This document shows positions 18,268 through 27,517 of a stretch of 64,000 nt of DNA, piece by piece. Made by a program: the position numbers and the translations under genes. Source of the stretch: an uncultured Oxalobacteraceae bacterium (GTDB lineage: Bacteria; Pseudomonadota; Gammaproteobacteria; Burkholderiales; Burkholderiaceae_D). How positions within the stretch are numbered: the first letter of the stretch is position 1; each line of letters opens with the position of its first letter. The stretch lies in NCBI GenBank assembly GCA_903862415.1, contig CAIOYD010000041.1, positions 124,001 through 188,000 of the forward strand. The letters are read 5' to 3'. The notes under the pieces are model-generated. The model ran no database searches, was not told the DNA's origin, and was given only the letters and a program-made list of their open reading frames with translations.

Positions 18268-18888
18268 TTGTCTGTCAATTTGCCATTTAGTGGGACGGTG
18301 CCCAATTCATTTAAGTTTGCCAAAAATCAGAAATTTGCATATTCCCGATTGATTGCGGCAGCTAAAAAAATGCGCGCCACCAGCATGAAGCAGGCGCATG
18401 GTGCCTGCCTGACCATGTCGCTGGAATTTTGCCTGCTGGCTCAGCAACATGGTCTGACGGTGTACCTGGTGATGTGGCGGGTGAAGGATGACCCGCATTT
18501 TTCAGACCACTGGGCCGTGCAGGTGAATCCTACGCAAGTGGTCGATTTGACCCGCATTCAAATTAATCCCAAACCATCCACCGAGGTGGTGTTTGATGTT
18601 CTCGATTATCCGGACAATTTCAGTGCGCCGCATTTTTATCTGACTGCGCCATTGCTCAATGAATACCTTTCCTTTAAAGATGTTAAAACGGATAAATTGC
18701 CACCAGTGCTGATTAAAAATCTGCGCACGATCATGCTCAGGCAGGATTTTTATCATGCCAACCACTTTGAAAATTTTTCCGGATTTATACCGGCTATTTT
18801 TGCCTACCTGAAGTTCCGGGTTACTTTCGCTGTCACCCAGTTTGAAGATCGTCTGCAAAAAAGACGTGGTGATCTGGAAAAACGTTGA
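18268..18888 (+). CDS. Unrecognised protein with a Cys-His-Asp arrangement
   Basis: I do not recognise this protein of about 206 residues with confidence. It starts at TTG 18268 with GGAG 7 bases before it (a GTG at 18256 is also possible). It has no signal peptide or clear membrane segment. Residues 45-95 look like a papain/transglutaminase-type core: a Cys after HGA in a helix (HGACLTMSLEFC), then GLTVYLVMWRV, then DHWAVQVNPTQVVDLTRIQI, giving Cys, HisTrp and Asp in the order and spacing of a Cys-His-Asp triad. The C-terminal half is aromatic-rich (PHFYLTAPLL, QDFYHANHFENF). It is followed 18 bases later by the SIMPL gene. A cysteine-peptidase-like activity is inference only. Confidence 0.6.
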   Translation: MSVNLPFSGTVPNSFKFAKNQKFAYSRLIAAAKKMRATSMKQAHGACLTMSLEFCLLAQQHGLTVYLVMWRVKDDPHFSDHWAVQVNPTQVVDLTRIQINPKPSTEVVFDVLDYPDNFSAPHFYLTAPLLNEYLSFKDVKTDKLPPVLIKNLRTIMLRQDFYHANHFENFSGFIPAIFAYLKFRVTFAVTQFEDRLQKRRGDLEKR

Positions 18889-18906
18889 TTTGAACAGGAG
18901 CTCGTC

Positions 18907-19611
18907 ATGAAAAAAAATCGTGTTGTTGTGCTGTTGCTGATGGTGCTGAGTTCGCTGGCGTGGGCGCAAAAAACCACTGGCACGGTGGTGTCGGTGTCGG
19001 GTTATGCGGAAGTGAAAGCCGAGAATGATCAGGCCACGGCCACGTTTTTTATCGAAGAGCAGGATCAGGACCGGCTGGCCGCTGCGGCACGTGTCAATCG
19101 TCAGATCCAGGCTGGTACCGAGCTGTTAAAACAAGCCGATCCGCAAGGCACTTATGCCACCCGTGGTTATTACAGTTATCCAGTCTATACCGGCAGTGCC
19201 AAATCGCGTACCCTGACGGGCTGGCGGATTGGGCAATATCTGGAGCTGACGACCAAAAATCTGCGTCAATTGCCAGCAACGGCAGCGGCGGTACAACAAA
19301 TTTTGCTCTTGAACGGACTGGCTTTTTCCCTGTCGCACGAAGCCAGAGAGCAGCTCGAAGCTAAACGCATCGAAGCGGCTTACCAGAATCTGCATCAGCG
19401 GGTGCAACTCATCGCCAAAGCGTTGGGGCGTGATGCGGCTGACGCTACGATAGAATCACTGGATTTTAATGTTGATAACAATGGCCTGGTGCAGCCAAGG
19501 ATGTTTGCCGCGGCGGCTATGTCAAAAGCCAGTGCTGTGCCAGAAAGTAGTTTTGAGGCGGGTGTGTCAACCTTAAGTGCCAATGTTAATGCCAAAATCA
19601 AATGGAATTGA
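18907..19611 (+). CDS. SIMPL domain (DUF541) periplasmic protein
   Basis: The 234-residue protein has a cleavable signal peptide (MKKNRVVVLLLMVLSSLAWA, cut after AWA) and a SIMPL/DUF541 domain: VVSVSGYAEVKAENDQATAT at the start, GWRIGQYLELTTKNL in the middle, and EAKRIEAAYQNLHQRVQLIAK near 160. Family members are periplasmic or outer-membrane associated (E. coli YggE) and have been linked to oxidative stress, with no defined activity. AGGAG lies 8 bases before ATG 18907. It may share a transcript with the preceding unknown gene. Confidence 0.82.
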   Translation: MKKNRVVVLLLMVLSSLAWAQKTTGTVVSVSGYAEVKAENDQATATFFIEEQDQDRLAAAARVNRQIQAGTELLKQADPQGTYATRGYYSYPVYTGSAKSRTLTGWRIGQYLELTTKNLRQLPATAAAVQQILLLNGLAFSLSHEAREQLEAKRIEAAYQNLHQRVQLIAKALGRDAADATIESLDFNVDNNGLVQPRMFAAAAMSKASAVPESSFEAGVSTLSANVNAKIKWN

Positions 19612-19676
19612 GCTTTTTGGCAGTCTGAAATCGGGTTAAATCGTTTTAAGAATGGCAAGACTGAGGGTAAATTCCA

Positions 19677-19726
19677 ATTTCAGCGCGGTTCTGGTGGTTT
19701 GATCAGCGCTGAAATGACGTTATACT
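19677..19726 (+). promoter_or_regulatory. Candidate pssA promoter within an inverted repeat
   Basis: TTGATC (19699-19704) and TATACT (19721-19726) are 16 bases apart and fit a sigma-70 promoter for pssA. The -35 box lies inside the loop of a perfect 10-base inverted repeat, ATTTCAGCGC (19677-19686) and GCGCTGAAAT (19706-19715), whose right arm covers most of the spacer. The repeat has no T-tract, so an operator is as likely as an RNA hairpin. Confidence 0.45.
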
Positions 19727-19783
19727 TGCCGCGCAAACTGTTTTTGATCGTTGTGATCATTTCTGCCAATTGACAAGGTCCGC

Positions 19784-20641
19784 ATGACATTCAAACGTCG
19801 CCAATCCAAAGCGCATTTTAAAAATTTCTTTAAAATCATCAAGAAGCCGCCGCAAGGTGTGGCCCTTGACGGTAGCTTGCTGCCTAAAAAGAAACCCCGG
19901 CGCGGAATTTATCTGTTGCCCAATGCATTTACCACCGCAGCGCTGTTTTGTGGTTTTTATGCCATTGTTATGGGCATGGACGGTTTTTTTGAAAAATCCA
20001 CGGTGGCGATTTTTATCGCCATGGTGCTCGATGGTCTCGATGGCCGGGTCGCGCGCATGACCAATACCCAAAGTGAATTTGGTGCCCAGTACGACAGTTT
20101 GTCGGACATGGTGTCGTTCGGTGCTGCACCGGCGCTGGTGGCCTATGAATGGGGTCTGCGCGGGTTGGGGCAGTGGGGCTGGCTGGCGGCATTTGTCTAC
20201 TGTGCCTGTGCAGCCTTACGTCTGGCGCGTTTTAATACCAATATCGCCGTAGTTGATAAACGTTATTTTCAGGGCATTCCCAGTCCGGCAGCGGCGGCAC
20301 TGGTGGCTGGTTTTATCTGGGCGATGACGGATCTGCACATTGATGGCGCCTCCATGCGCTGGGTGATCTGGTCGGTGACGCTGATCGCCGGTCTGACCAT
20401 GGTCAGCAATGTACCGTTTTACAGCTTTAAAGAAATCAATCTGAAAAAATCCGTGCCATTTGCCGTGCCACTGGTGCTGGTGCTGGCGTATGTGCTCATC
20501 GTCAGCTATCCGCCGATGGTGCTGTTTGCTGTCTTTGTGGGCTATTGCCTGTCTGGTTACGCGATCTTTTTGTGGCGCTGGAGAAAAGGCCGGCCGGTCA
20601 GTATTTTGCAGACCAAAGTCGAAGTCAATGACGATCACTGA
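19784..20641 (+). CDS. pssA: CDP-diacylglycerol-serine O-phosphatidyltransferase
   Basis: This 285-residue membrane enzyme makes phosphatidylserine, the precursor of phosphatidylethanolamine. The CDP-alcohol phosphotransferase motif is complete: DGLDGRVAR, then G and two Asp in FGAQYDSLSD (near residues 84-106). About eight helices follow a basic N-terminus (KRRQSKAHFKNFFKIIKK). This is the subclass II, integral membrane form, not the peripheral E. coli type. It lies between ilvBHC and leuA, as in many Burkholderiales, and has its own terminator. Confidence 0.93.
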   Translation: MTFKRRQSKAHFKNFFKIIKKPPQGVALDGSLLPKKKPRRGIYLLPNAFTTAALFCGFYAIVMGMDGFFEKSTVAIFIAMVLDGLDGRVARMTNTQSEFGAQYDSLSDMVSFGAAPALVAYEWGLRGLGQWGWLAAFVYCACAALRLARFNTNIAVVDKRYFQGIPSPAAAALVAGFIWAMTDLHIDGASMRWVIWSVTLIAGLTMVSNVPFYSFKEINLKKSVPFAVPLVLVLAYVLIVSYPPMVLFAVFVGYCLSGYAIFLWRWRKGRPVSILQTKVEVNDDH

Positions 20642-20654
20642 TCTTGTTTATTCG

Positions 20655-20683
20655 GCCATTCCTGCGGGGATGGCTTTTTTTTT
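20655..20683 (+). terminator. Terminator of pssA
   Basis: GCCATTCC pairs with GGGATGGC (one T-G pair) around a TGCG loop, followed by nine T. It begins 14 bases after the pssA stop. Confidence 0.9.
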
Positions 20684-20724
20684 GCATAAAAGTGGGAAAA
20701 AACTCAAATAATACGTTTAAGCAG

Positions 20725-20753
20725 TTGCGCTTGGGCTTGTTTGGGCTTATAGT
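20725..20753 (+). promoter_or_regulatory. leuA promoter
   Basis: TTGCGC (20725-20730) and TATAGT (20748-20753) with a 17-base spacer form a good sigma-70 promoter. The expected start of transcription is about 20759-20762, which coincides with the ATG (20762) of the leucine-rich leader frame. Confidence 0.7.
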
Positions 20754-20761
20754 CATTCCCC

Positions 20762-20854
20762 ATGTCTTGCACACTTTTCAGCAACAAATCATCCCATAGC
20801 CCAGTTCTGCTGGCGCTACACCTATTGCTGGATCTAGTGCGGTTCACGCGCTAA
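20762..20854 (+). CDS. Leucine-rich leader peptide of leuA (attenuator)
   Basis: A 30-codon open frame, MSCTLFSNKSSHSPV followed by LLALHLLLDLVRFTR, lies between the promoter and leuA. Eight of its 30 residues are Leu, seven of them within residues 16-25, and three use the usually rare CTA codon. Such clusters let ribosome stalling at low charged tRNA-Leu switch downstream RNA structure, as in E. coli leuL; the LVRFTR end even recalls the VRFT of leuL. There is no ribosome binding site: the ATG sits at the predicted transcription start, so it would be translated leaderless. An inverted repeat at 20871-20917 follows it. The composition and position make chance unlikely, but expression is not shown. 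Confidence 0.7.
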   Translation: MSCTLFSNKSSHSPVLLALHLLLDLVRFTR

Positions 20855-20870
20855 ATCTCATACCCCCACA

Positions 20871-20917
20871 ATTTGAGCAGGTTCCACCTCATGCAAAGAA
20901 ATGCACGGGGCTCAAAT
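20871..20917 (+). promoter_or_regulatory. Inverted repeat in the leuA leader
   Basis: ATTTGAGC (20871-20878) pairs perfectly with GCTCAAAT (20910-20917). Between them TGCA-AAGAAA-TGCA can form an inner hairpin, and the CCCCC at about 20863 could instead pair with GGGG at 20907-20910, giving two exclusive folds. AATATTCTGATTTTCC follows, a weak T-rich tail. It probably serves as the switch that reads ribosome stalling on the leader peptide. Confidence 0.5.
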
Positions 20918-20964
20918 AATATTCTGATTTTCCTTCTTACGTTCAAACAATAGCGGAGCACATC

Positions 20965-22503
20965 ATGGCAGAAAAACTCATCATATTTGACACCACCTTG
21001 CGTGACGGCGAACAGTCGCCGGGCGCATCAATGACGCGTGACGAAAAAATCCGGATTGCCAGACAACTGGAAAGAATGCGTGTCGATGTGATTGAAGCCG
21101 GTTTTGCGGCCGCGTCGCAGGGCGATTTTGAATCAATACAGGCGATCTCCGGCATCATTAAAGATTCGATCATCTGTTCACTCTCGCGCGCCAATGACCG
21201 CGATATTGCCCGTGCTGCCGAAGCTCTGGCCAGTGCCCGTCGCAAGCGTATCCACACCTTTATCGCGACGTCGCCGCTGCATATGGAAAAGAAGTTGCGC
21301 ATGAGTCCGGATCAGGTGCTTGAACAGGCCAAGCTGGCAGTGCGTTATGCGCGTCAGTTTACCGATGACGTCGAATTCAGTCCGGAAGATGGCAGCCGTT
21401 CCGAAATGGATTTTTTGTGTCGCGTGATTGAAGCCGTGATCAAAGAAGGGGCAACTACGATTAATTTTGCCGATACCGTCGGCTATGGCGTGCCTACGCT
21501 GTACGGCACTATGCTCAAAGAATTGCGTGAACGGGTACCCAATTCGGATAAGGCAATCTGGTCGGTGCATTGCCACAATGATTTGGGCATGGCCGTGGCC
21601 AACTCGCTCGCCGGTGTCATGATTGGTGGCGCACGTCAGATCGAATGTACTATCAACGGTCTGGGTGAGCGTGCCGGTAATACCGCACTCGAAGAAATCG
21701 TCATGGCCGTGCGCACCCGCAAGGATTATTTTGATTTTGAACTCGGCATCGACGCAACGCAGATCGTTCCTACCTCCAAGCTGGTGTCGCAAATCACCGG
21801 CTTTAATGTTCAGCCGAACAAGGCCGTGGTGGGTGCAAATGCGTTTGCCCATGCTTCCGGAATTCATCAGGATGGCGTGCTCAAAGCGCGCGACACGTAT
21901 GAAATCATGCGTGCTGAAGATGTCGGCTGGGCGGCGAATAAAATCGTGCTCGGCAAATTGTCTGGCCGGAATGCCTTTAAACAGCGTCTGGAAGAATTGG
22001 GTATCAGTCTCGATTCCGAAGCCGAAGTCAATGCCGCTTTTGCGCGCTTTAAAGAACTGGCCGACCGCAAGTCGGAAATTTTCGATGAAGACATCATGTC
22101 GCTGGTTTCCGACGAGCAGCAGTCACATATGCAGGAACATTATCATTATGTGTCGTTAGCGCAGCGCTCAGAAACTGGTGAGCAGCCGTATGCCAAAGTA
22201 GTGTTTTCCATCGACGGCAAAGAAGCCACCTGCGAAGGTCGCGGCAATGGTCCGGTGGATGCCACTCTGGCGGCGATTGAATCGGTGGCGCAAAGCGGTG
22301 CTGAGTTGCTGCTGTTTTCGATTAATGCGATTACTGCCGGAACCCAGTCTCAGGGCGAGGTGACGATCCGTTTATCCAAGGCCGGTCGTATCGTCAATGG
22401 TGTTGGCGCTGATCCGGATGTTATTGTCGCTTCTGCCAAGGCCTATATTTCTGCCTTGAACAAGCTGCATTCGAAGATAGAAAAGGTCAATCCGCAGATT
22501 TGA
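20965..22503 (+). CDS. leuA: 2-isopropylmalate synthase
   Basis: This 512-residue enzyme condenses acetyl-CoA with 2-oxoisovalerate, the first step of leucine synthesis. The N-terminal TIM barrel opens with [18 protein letters not shown] (metal Asp and the catalytic Arg) and carries the [13 protein letters not shown] metal histidines (near 200). The linker has [12 protein letters not shown], and the C-terminal LeuA regulatory domain (about 380-500, [18 protein letters not shown]) binds leucine. Length fits the long bacterial type. The leader holds a Leu-rich frame and inverted repeat. AGCGGAG precedes ATG 20965. Confidence 0.96.
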   Translation: MAEKLIIFDTTLRDGEQSPGASMTRDEKIRIARQLERMRVDVIEAGFAAASQGDFESIQAISGIIKDSIICSLSRANDRDIARAAEALASARRKRIHTFIATSPLHMEKKLRMSPDQVLEQAKLAVRYARQFTDDVEFSPEDGSRSEMDFLCRVIEAVIKEGATTINFADTVGYGVPTLYGTMLKELRERVPNSDKAIWSVHCHNDLGMAVANSLAGVMIGGARQIECTINGLGERAGNTALEEIVMAVRTRKDYFDFELGIDATQIVPTSKLVSQITGFNVQPNKAVVGANAFAHASGIHQDGVLKARDTYEIMRAEDVGWAANKIVLGKLSGRNAFKQRLEELGISLDSEAEVNAAFARFKELADRKSEIFDEDIMSLVSDEQQSHMQEHYHYVSLAQRSETGEQPYAKVVFSIDGKEATCEGRGNGPVDATLAAIESVAQSGAELLLFSINAITAGTQSQGEVTIRLSKAGRIVNGVGADPDVIVASAKAYISALNKLHSKIEKVNPQI

Positions 22504-22537
22504 GGTTGCTATTTCCGGCAGGGGTGGGAAGAATAAT

Positions 22538-22566
22538 TTGTGCGTTGGCAATTTTTCTTGTATAAT
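22538..22566 (+). promoter_or_regulatory. rpsO promoter
   Basis: TTGTGC (22538-22543), a 17-base spacer and a perfect TATAAT (22561-22566) lie 98 bases before rpsO. The leader between them contains a GACCGGG/CTCGGTC hairpin (about 22575-22595). Confidence 0.75.
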
Positions 22567-22663
22567 TCCGCCCTTGACCGGGTATTGTCTCGGTCAATTT
22601 ATTGATTAATCACGATTTTTGGGGTCAGATCGGACTCCAGTTATCGCATGTAAAGGAATTAGC

Positions 22664-22933
22664 ATGACCATTGAAAAACAAGCCAAAGCAGCGATTGTTG
22701 CTGATAATGCACGTGCAGCTAACGATACAGGTTCTCCTGAAGTTCAGGTCGCTCTGTTGACAGCACGTATCAACGATTTGAATTCCCACTTCAAAACACA
22801 TTCCAAGGATCACCATTCACGTCGTGGTTTGATCATGATGGTTAATCGTCGTAAAAGTCTGTTGTCTTACCTTAAAGGTAAAGACGCCGTTCGTTACCGC
22901 GATTTGATCGTTAAACTCGGTCTGCGTAAGTAA
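22664..22933 (+). CDS. rpsO: Ribosomal protein S15
   Basis: The 89-residue protein is standard S15 length: [20 protein letters not shown], then [28 protein letters not shown] and a [13 protein letters not shown] end. It binds 16S rRNA in the small-subunit platform. ATG 22664 is preceded by AAAGGAA. It lies before pnp in the common rpsO-pnp order, with a strong terminator in between that probably limits read-through. Confidence 0.98.
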   Translation: MTIEKQAKAAIVADNARAANDTGSPEVQVALLTARINDLNSHFKTHSKDHHSRRGLIMMVNRRKSLLSYLKGKDAVRYRDLIVKLGLRK

Positions 22934-22972
22934 TTTCAGATCAGCTTGTCATTACTTTGTAAGCGCTAAATT

Positions 22973-23003
22973 GCCTGTATCAGTTTACTGATGCGGGCTT
23001 TTT
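22973..23003 (+). terminator. Terminator between rpsO and pnp
   Basis: GCCTGTATCAG pairs with CTGATGCGGGC (two wobble pairs) around TTTA, followed by five T, then GC and four more T. Confidence 0.88.
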
Positions 23004-23117
23004 GCTTTTCAGATTAAGTTATTAAAGTTTGTTGTAAAGCTGGGCCCGTTGTGAGGTGAACGACAGCACCTGGAATTCTGTCGGCAAGGTCAACAAGACC
23101 ACACGAAAGGACATATT

Positions 23118-25229
23118 GTGTTTAATAAAATTACTAAAACATTTCAGTACGGACAGCATCAAGTAACGTTGGAAACCGGCGAGATTGCTCGTCAGGCCAG
23201 TGGTGCGGTATTGGTTTCGATTGAAGATACCGTTGTATTAGCTACCGTTGTTGCTAAAAAAGATGCCAAACCAGGTCAGGATTTTTTCCCGCTGACGGTG
23301 GATTATTTAGAAAAAACCTATGCGGCCGGTCGTATCCCTGGCGGTTTTTTCAAACGTGAAGGTCGTCCTTCCGAAAAAGAAACCCTGACATCGCGTCTGA
23401 TCGATCGTCCGATTCGTCCATTGTTCCCTGAAGGCTATCTGAATGAAGTTCAGGTCGTCATTCACGTCCTGTCAGTCAATCCTGAAATTGATCCGGACAT
23501 TGCTTCGATGATCGGTGCTTCAGCAGCGCTGTGTGTTTCCGGGATTCCGTTTGATGGTCCTTTAGGTGCTGCACGCGTTGGTTATATCGATGGTCAGTAT
23601 GTATTGAACCCAAGCCCGAGCCAGTTGAAAACTTCCCAGATGGATCTGGTGGTTGCTGGTACCGAAGCCGCTGTGCTGATGGTGGAATCCTCAGCTCAAC
23701 AGCTGTCGGAAGAAATCATGTTGGGTGGTGTGGTGTTTGGTCATACGCAAATGCGTGTGGTTATCGATGCAATCCATGATCTGGTTGAGCAGGGCGGCAA
23801 GCCACTGATCGAATGGGCACCGGCTGCCAAAAATGAAACCCTGATCGCTACTGTCACAGCCGTTGCTGAACCGTTGTTGCGTGAAGCCTATCAGATCAAA
23901 GAAAAACAGGCACGTACCCATAAACTGAAAGCCGCTTCGACAGCCGTTTCTGCTGCGCTGGCTGATCAGGTAGTGGACTCAGTTGCTCTGGGCAACATCA
24001 TGTTTGATCTGGAATCAAAAATTGTCCGTTCACAGATTCTTGATGGCGAACCACGTATCGATGGTCGTGACACTCGTACTGTGCGTCCGATCACTATGCG
24101 TACCGGCGTCTTGCCACGAACTCACGGAACCGCGCTGTTTACCCGTGGTGAAACTCAGGCTCTCGTGATTGCGACTCTGGGTACGTCACGCGACGAACAA
24201 AAAATTGATGCCTTGATGGGTGAATACTCGGATCGCTTCATGCTGCATTACAACATGCCACCGTTTGCCACTGGCGAAACCGGTCGTGTCGGTTCACCAA
24301 AACGGCGTGAAATCGGTCATGGTCGTTTAGCTAAACGCGCTCTGGAAGCGGTCTTGCCGGATGTGGCTGATTTCAGCTATTCGGTGCGTCTGGTGTCCGA
24401 AATTACTGAATCCAATGGATCTTCTTCCATGGCGTCGGTATGCGGCGGTTGCCTGGCTCTGATGGATGCGGGTGTGCCGTTGAAAGCCCATGTGGCTGGT
24501 ATCGCGATGGGCCTGATCAAGGATGGCAATAAATTTGCTGTGCTGACTGACATTTTGGGTGATGAAGATCATCTGGGTGACATGGACTTTAAAGTTGCCG
24601 GTACTGCCAATGGCATTACTGCTCTGCAAATGGATATCAAAATCCAGGGCATTACCAAAGAAATCATGCAGGTGGCCCTGGCTCAGGCTAAAGAAGGCCG
24701 TATGCATATTCTGGAAAAAATGCAGGCAGCTGTACCTCAGGGTAATGTCGAATTGTCCGATTTTGCTCCCCGCCTGATCACCATCAAGATCAATCCGGAA
24801 AAAATCCGTGACGTCATCGGTAAGGGTGGCGCTGTCATCCGCGCACTGACCGAAGAAACCGGTACCCAGATCGATATCAGCGATGAAGGCGTGGTGACCA
24901 TTGCTTCAGTTGATGCCGCTGCCGGTCAGGAAGCGCGTCGCCGGATTCAGGAAATTACTGCTGAAGTCGAAGTCGGTAAAGTCTATGAAGGTACCGTGTT
25001 GAAATTGCTTGATTTCGGCGCAATTGTGCAGGTATTGCCAGGTAAAGATGGCTTGCTGCACATCAGTCAGATCGCCAATGAGCGCGTCAATGCGGTTGCT
25101 GATTATCTCAAAGAAGGTCAGGTTGTGCGTGTTAAAGTGCTCGAAACCGATGACCGTGGTCGTTTGAAGTTGTCGATGAAAGCTGCCGTTGCTGAAGATG
25201 CACCAGTTGAAGCAGCACCACAACAGTAA
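23118..25229 (+). CDS. pnp: Polynucleotide phosphorylase
   Basis: This 703-residue exoribonuclease degrades RNA by phosphorolysis, often in the degradosome. Two RNase PH domains (about 1-220 and 310-540) flank an alpha-helical linker. [20 protein letters not shown] marks the first and [20 protein letters not shown] the second domain; [19 protein letters not shown] is also seen. A KH domain ([16 protein letters not shown], about 560) and an S1 domain ([19 protein letters not shown], about 620-690) end it. The start is GTG 23118 with AAAGGA 8 bases before. A strong terminator follows. Confidence 0.97.
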   Translation: MFNKITKTFQYGQHQVTLETGEIARQASGAVLVSIEDTVVLATVVAKKDAKPGQDFFPLTVDYLEKTYAAGRIPGGFFKREGRPSEKETLTSRLIDRPIRPLFPEGYLNEVQVVIHVLSVNPEIDPDIASMIGASAALCVSGIPFDGPLGAARVGYIDGQYVLNPSPSQLKTSQMDLVVAGTEAAVLMVESSAQQLSEEIMLGGVVFGHTQMRVVIDAIHDLVEQGGKPLIEWAPAAKNETLIATVTAVAEPLLREAYQIKEKQARTHKLKAASTAVSAALADQVVDSVALGNIMFDLESKIVRSQILDGEPRIDGRDTRTVRPITMRTGVLPRTHGTALFTRGETQALVIATLGTSRDEQKIDALMGEYSDRFMLHYNMPPFATGETGRVGSPKRREIGHGRLAKRALEAVLPDVADFSYSVRLVSEITESNGSSSMASVCGGCLALMDAGVPLKAHVAGIAMGLIKDGNKFAVLTDILGDEDHLGDMDFKVAGTANGITALQMDIKIQGITKEIMQVALAQAKEGRMHILEKMQAAVPQGNVELSDFAPRLITIKINPEKIRDVIGKGGAVIRALTEETGTQIDISDEGVVTIASVDAAAGQEARRRIQEITAEVEVGKVYEGTVLKLLDFGAIVQVLPGKDGLLHISQIANERVNAVADYLKEGQVVRVKVLETDDRGRLKLSMKAAVAEDAPVEAAPQQ

Positions 25230-25260
25230 GTGATCCGGCTGAAGTTTTAGCCAGTCTGAA

Positions 25261-25292
25261 AAAACGCACATTCAAGGATGTGCGTTTTTTTT
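25261..25292 (+). terminator. Terminator of pnp
   Basis: AACGCACAT and ATGTGCGTT form a 9-bp stem around TCAAGG, with A-rich sequence before and a run of T after, so it may act in both directions. Confidence 0.92.
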
Positions 25293-25306
25293 GGGATGAA
25301 GCATTC

Positions 25307-25391
25307 TGTAGGGTGTATTTGCGCAGCGTAATACACCATGCGACGGAATCACGGTTAGTGGTGTATTACGCCTGCGGCTAATACACCCTAC
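25307..25391. repeat. Dispersed palindromic repeat pair, copy C
   Basis: Two copies of the GGGTGTATT...AATACACC palindrome face each other around a 23-base centre. The outer ends TAGGGTGTATT and AATACACCCTA are complementary, so the whole 85 bases can fold as one long hairpin. It lies between the pnp terminator and fdsG. Confidence 0.8.
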
Positions 25392-25514
25392 GAAACTGAT
25401 GGGCGTTTTTTTTGGCTATGCCGTTGCAGATTGTCACAGTTACTCTGTTGAAACGTTTTGCCAAAGATGATAGTGTGAGTCCATAACTTCCCCTGCGCCG
25501 AAAAGAGAACGAGT

Positions 25515-25964
25515 ATGCCAGACCAGATTGATCTGCAGTTAGCCCAGCGACTCATTGATGAACACAGCACTCTGCCCGGCGCCATGCTGCCGATTTTGCA
25601 TGCCATTCAGGAACAGTTTTCGTATGTGCCGGCCGAGGTGGTGCCCTTGATCGCCGACAGTCTGAATTTTTCGCGTGCCGAAGTCGCCGGTGTGCTCAGT
25701 TATTATCATTTTTTTCGTCAGCAGGCACCTGCTAAGCATGTGCTGCAAATTTGTCGTGCTGAAGCCTGTCAGTCTATGGGCTCAGAGGCGCTGGCCGCAC
25801 ATGCACGCGCACTACTCGATTCCAGCAGTGCTGATGTGACTCTTGAGCCGGTATATTGTCTGGGGCAGTGTGGTTGCGCGCCGGCCATCCTGCTCGATGA
25901 GCAGCTGTATGGCCGTGTCACTGCAGAACGCCTTGCTGAGCTGATCAACCGGAGAACATCATGA
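25515..25964 (+). CDS. fdsG: NAD-dependent formate dehydrogenase gamma subunit
   Basis: The 149-residue NuoE-like protein carries one 2Fe-2S cluster. The ligands are visible as Cys80 and Cys85 (CRAEACQSMGS) and Cys115 and Cys119 (YCLGQCGCAPA). The N-terminal helical part (LPGAMLPILHAIQEQFSYVP) is typical of the family. In FdsGBA complexes it passes electrons next to the FMN subunit. The stop overlaps the fdsB start by 4 bases. The order G-B-A-D identifies the fds formate dehydrogenase instead of complex I. Confidence 0.93.
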   Translation: MPDQIDLQLAQRLIDEHSTLPGAMLPILHAIQEQFSYVPAEVVPLIADSLNFSRAEVAGVLSYYHFFRQQAPAKHVLQICRAEACQSMGSEALAAHARALLDSSSADVTLEPVYCLGQCGCAPAILLDEQLYGRVTAERLAELINRRTS

Positions 25965-27496
25965 CGGTAACTGTGTATGTGTCCTGTGATTCATCGGCAC
26001 TGGCTTTGGGTGCAGATGAAGTGGCAGCAGAAATTGTCCGTCAGGCGCAACAGCGCGGTGTCGAACTGAAACTGGTGCGCAATGGTTCGCGCGGTATGTT
26101 CTGGCTTGAGCCACTGGTGGAAGTACAAACCGCCGCCGGTCGCATGGCGTATGGCCCGGTGCTGCCGCAGGATGTGGCTGGCTTGTTTGAGGCCCATTTC
26201 ACTTCTGGTCAGCCGCATGCGCTTTGCGTCGGTTTGACAGAACAGATTCCGTTTTTAAAAAATCAGCAGCGCCTGACGTTTGCCCGTATCGGCATTACCG
26301 ATCCACTGTCGCTCGAGGATTATCTGGCGCATGACGGTTACGCCGGTCTGCGCCGTGCCGCGGCCATGGCAGCGGAGGATGTGGTTGGGGAAGTGCTGGA
26401 GTCCGGCCTGCGTGGCCGTGGTGGCGCGGCCTTTCCAGCCGGTATCAAGTGGCAAACAGTGCAAAAAAACCAGGCACCGATCAAATACGTGGTGTGCAAT
26501 GCTGATGAGGGTGATTCCGGTACCTTTTCTGACCGCATGGTGATGGAAGGCGATCCGTTCATGCTGATCGAAGGGATGACGATAGCCGCACTCGCGGTCG
26601 GTGCTACCCAAGGCTATATCTATGTGCGTTCAGAATATCCGCATGCCATTGCCACCTTAAACCGTGCGATTCAAATCGCTGCGCAGGCCGGTTATCTGGG
26701 CAATAATATTCTCGCTCAGGGACATACATTTCATCTGCAAGTTCGCAAGGGTGCCGGCTCGTATGTCTGTGGTGAAGAAACCGCGTTACTGGAAAGTCTG
26801 GAAGGGCGGCGCGGCATCGTGCGCGCCAAACCACCGCTGCCTGCGATTGCCGGTCTGTTTGGCCAGCCTACGGTCATCAATAATGTGATTACTTTAGCCA
26901 CGGTGCCGGTGATTATGCAGCGTGGTGCCGAATTTTATAAAAACTTTGGTATGGGACGTTCACGCGGAACCCTGCCGATTCAGCTGGCGGGCAATGTCAG
27001 GCAGGGCGGTCTGGTGGAATCGGCCTTTGGGATTTCGCTGCGTACTTTGCTGGATGATTTTGCTGCCGGAACTGCCAGCGGCCGGCCGATACGTGCCGTG
27101 CAGGTAGGTGGCCCGCTGGGTGCCTATATGCCACCGGCACAGTTTGATACGCTGCTCGATTATGAAGCCTTTGCGGCCATTGGTGCCACCGTCGGGCATG
27201 GCGGTATTGTGGTGTTTGATGATAGTGTTGATATGGCACAGCAGGCACGCTATGCGATGGAATTTTGTGTGCTTGAATCCTGTGGTAAATGCACTCCCTG
27301 TCGCATCGGTTCAATCCGAGGTGTTGAAGTGCTTGATAATATTATTGCCAATCATGAGCGTCCGGCGCAGTTGCAGCTGTTACGCAGTCTGTGTGACGTG
27401 ATGGTGCACGGTTCGCTGTGTGCGATGGGCAGCATGACACCCAACCCGGTACTGTCGGCATTGAATTATTTCCCCGCTGATTTTGAGCGCGACTGA
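25961..27496 (+). CDS. fdsB: NAD-dependent formate dehydrogenase beta subunit
   Basis: This 511-residue protein is the NuoF-like diaphorase that passes electrons to NAD+. An N-terminal thioredoxin-like domain (about 1-90) is followed by the FMN and NADH sites (GLRGRGGAAFPAGIKW near 148, then CNADEGDSGTFSDR and GAGSYVCGEETALLESLEG), and a C-terminal 4Fe-4S site with Cys441, Cys444 and Cys447 (ESCGKCTPCRIGS) and Cys487 (GSLCAMG). It overlaps fdsG by 4 bases and is 21 bases before fdsA. The complex is cytoplasmic. Confidence 0.94.
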   Translation: MTVTVYVSCDSSALALGADEVAAEIVRQAQQRGVELKLVRNGSRGMFWLEPLVEVQTAAGRMAYGPVLPQDVAGLFEAHFTSGQPHALCVGLTEQIPFLKNQQRLTFARIGITDPLSLEDYLAHDGYAGLRRAAAMAAEDVVGEVLESGLRGRGGAAFPAGIKWQTVQKNQAPIKYVVCNADEGDSGTFSDRMVMEGDPFMLIEGMTIAALAVGATQGYIYVRSEYPHAIATLNRAIQIAAQAGYLGNNILAQGHTFHLQVRKGAGSYVCGEETALLESLEGRRGIVRAKPPLPAIAGLFGQPTVINNVITLATVPVIMQRGAEFYKNFGMGRSRGTLPIQLAGNVRQGGLVESAFGISLRTLLDDFAAGTASGRPIRAVQVGGPLGAYMPPAQFDTLLDYEAFAAIGATVGHGGIVVFDDSVDMAQQARYAMEFCVLESCGKCTPCRIGSIRGVEVLDNIIANHERPAQLQLLRSLCDVMVHGSLCAMGSMTPNPVLSALNYFPADFERD

Positions 27497-27517
27497 ACCT
27501 GTAACGGAGAATCTGCA

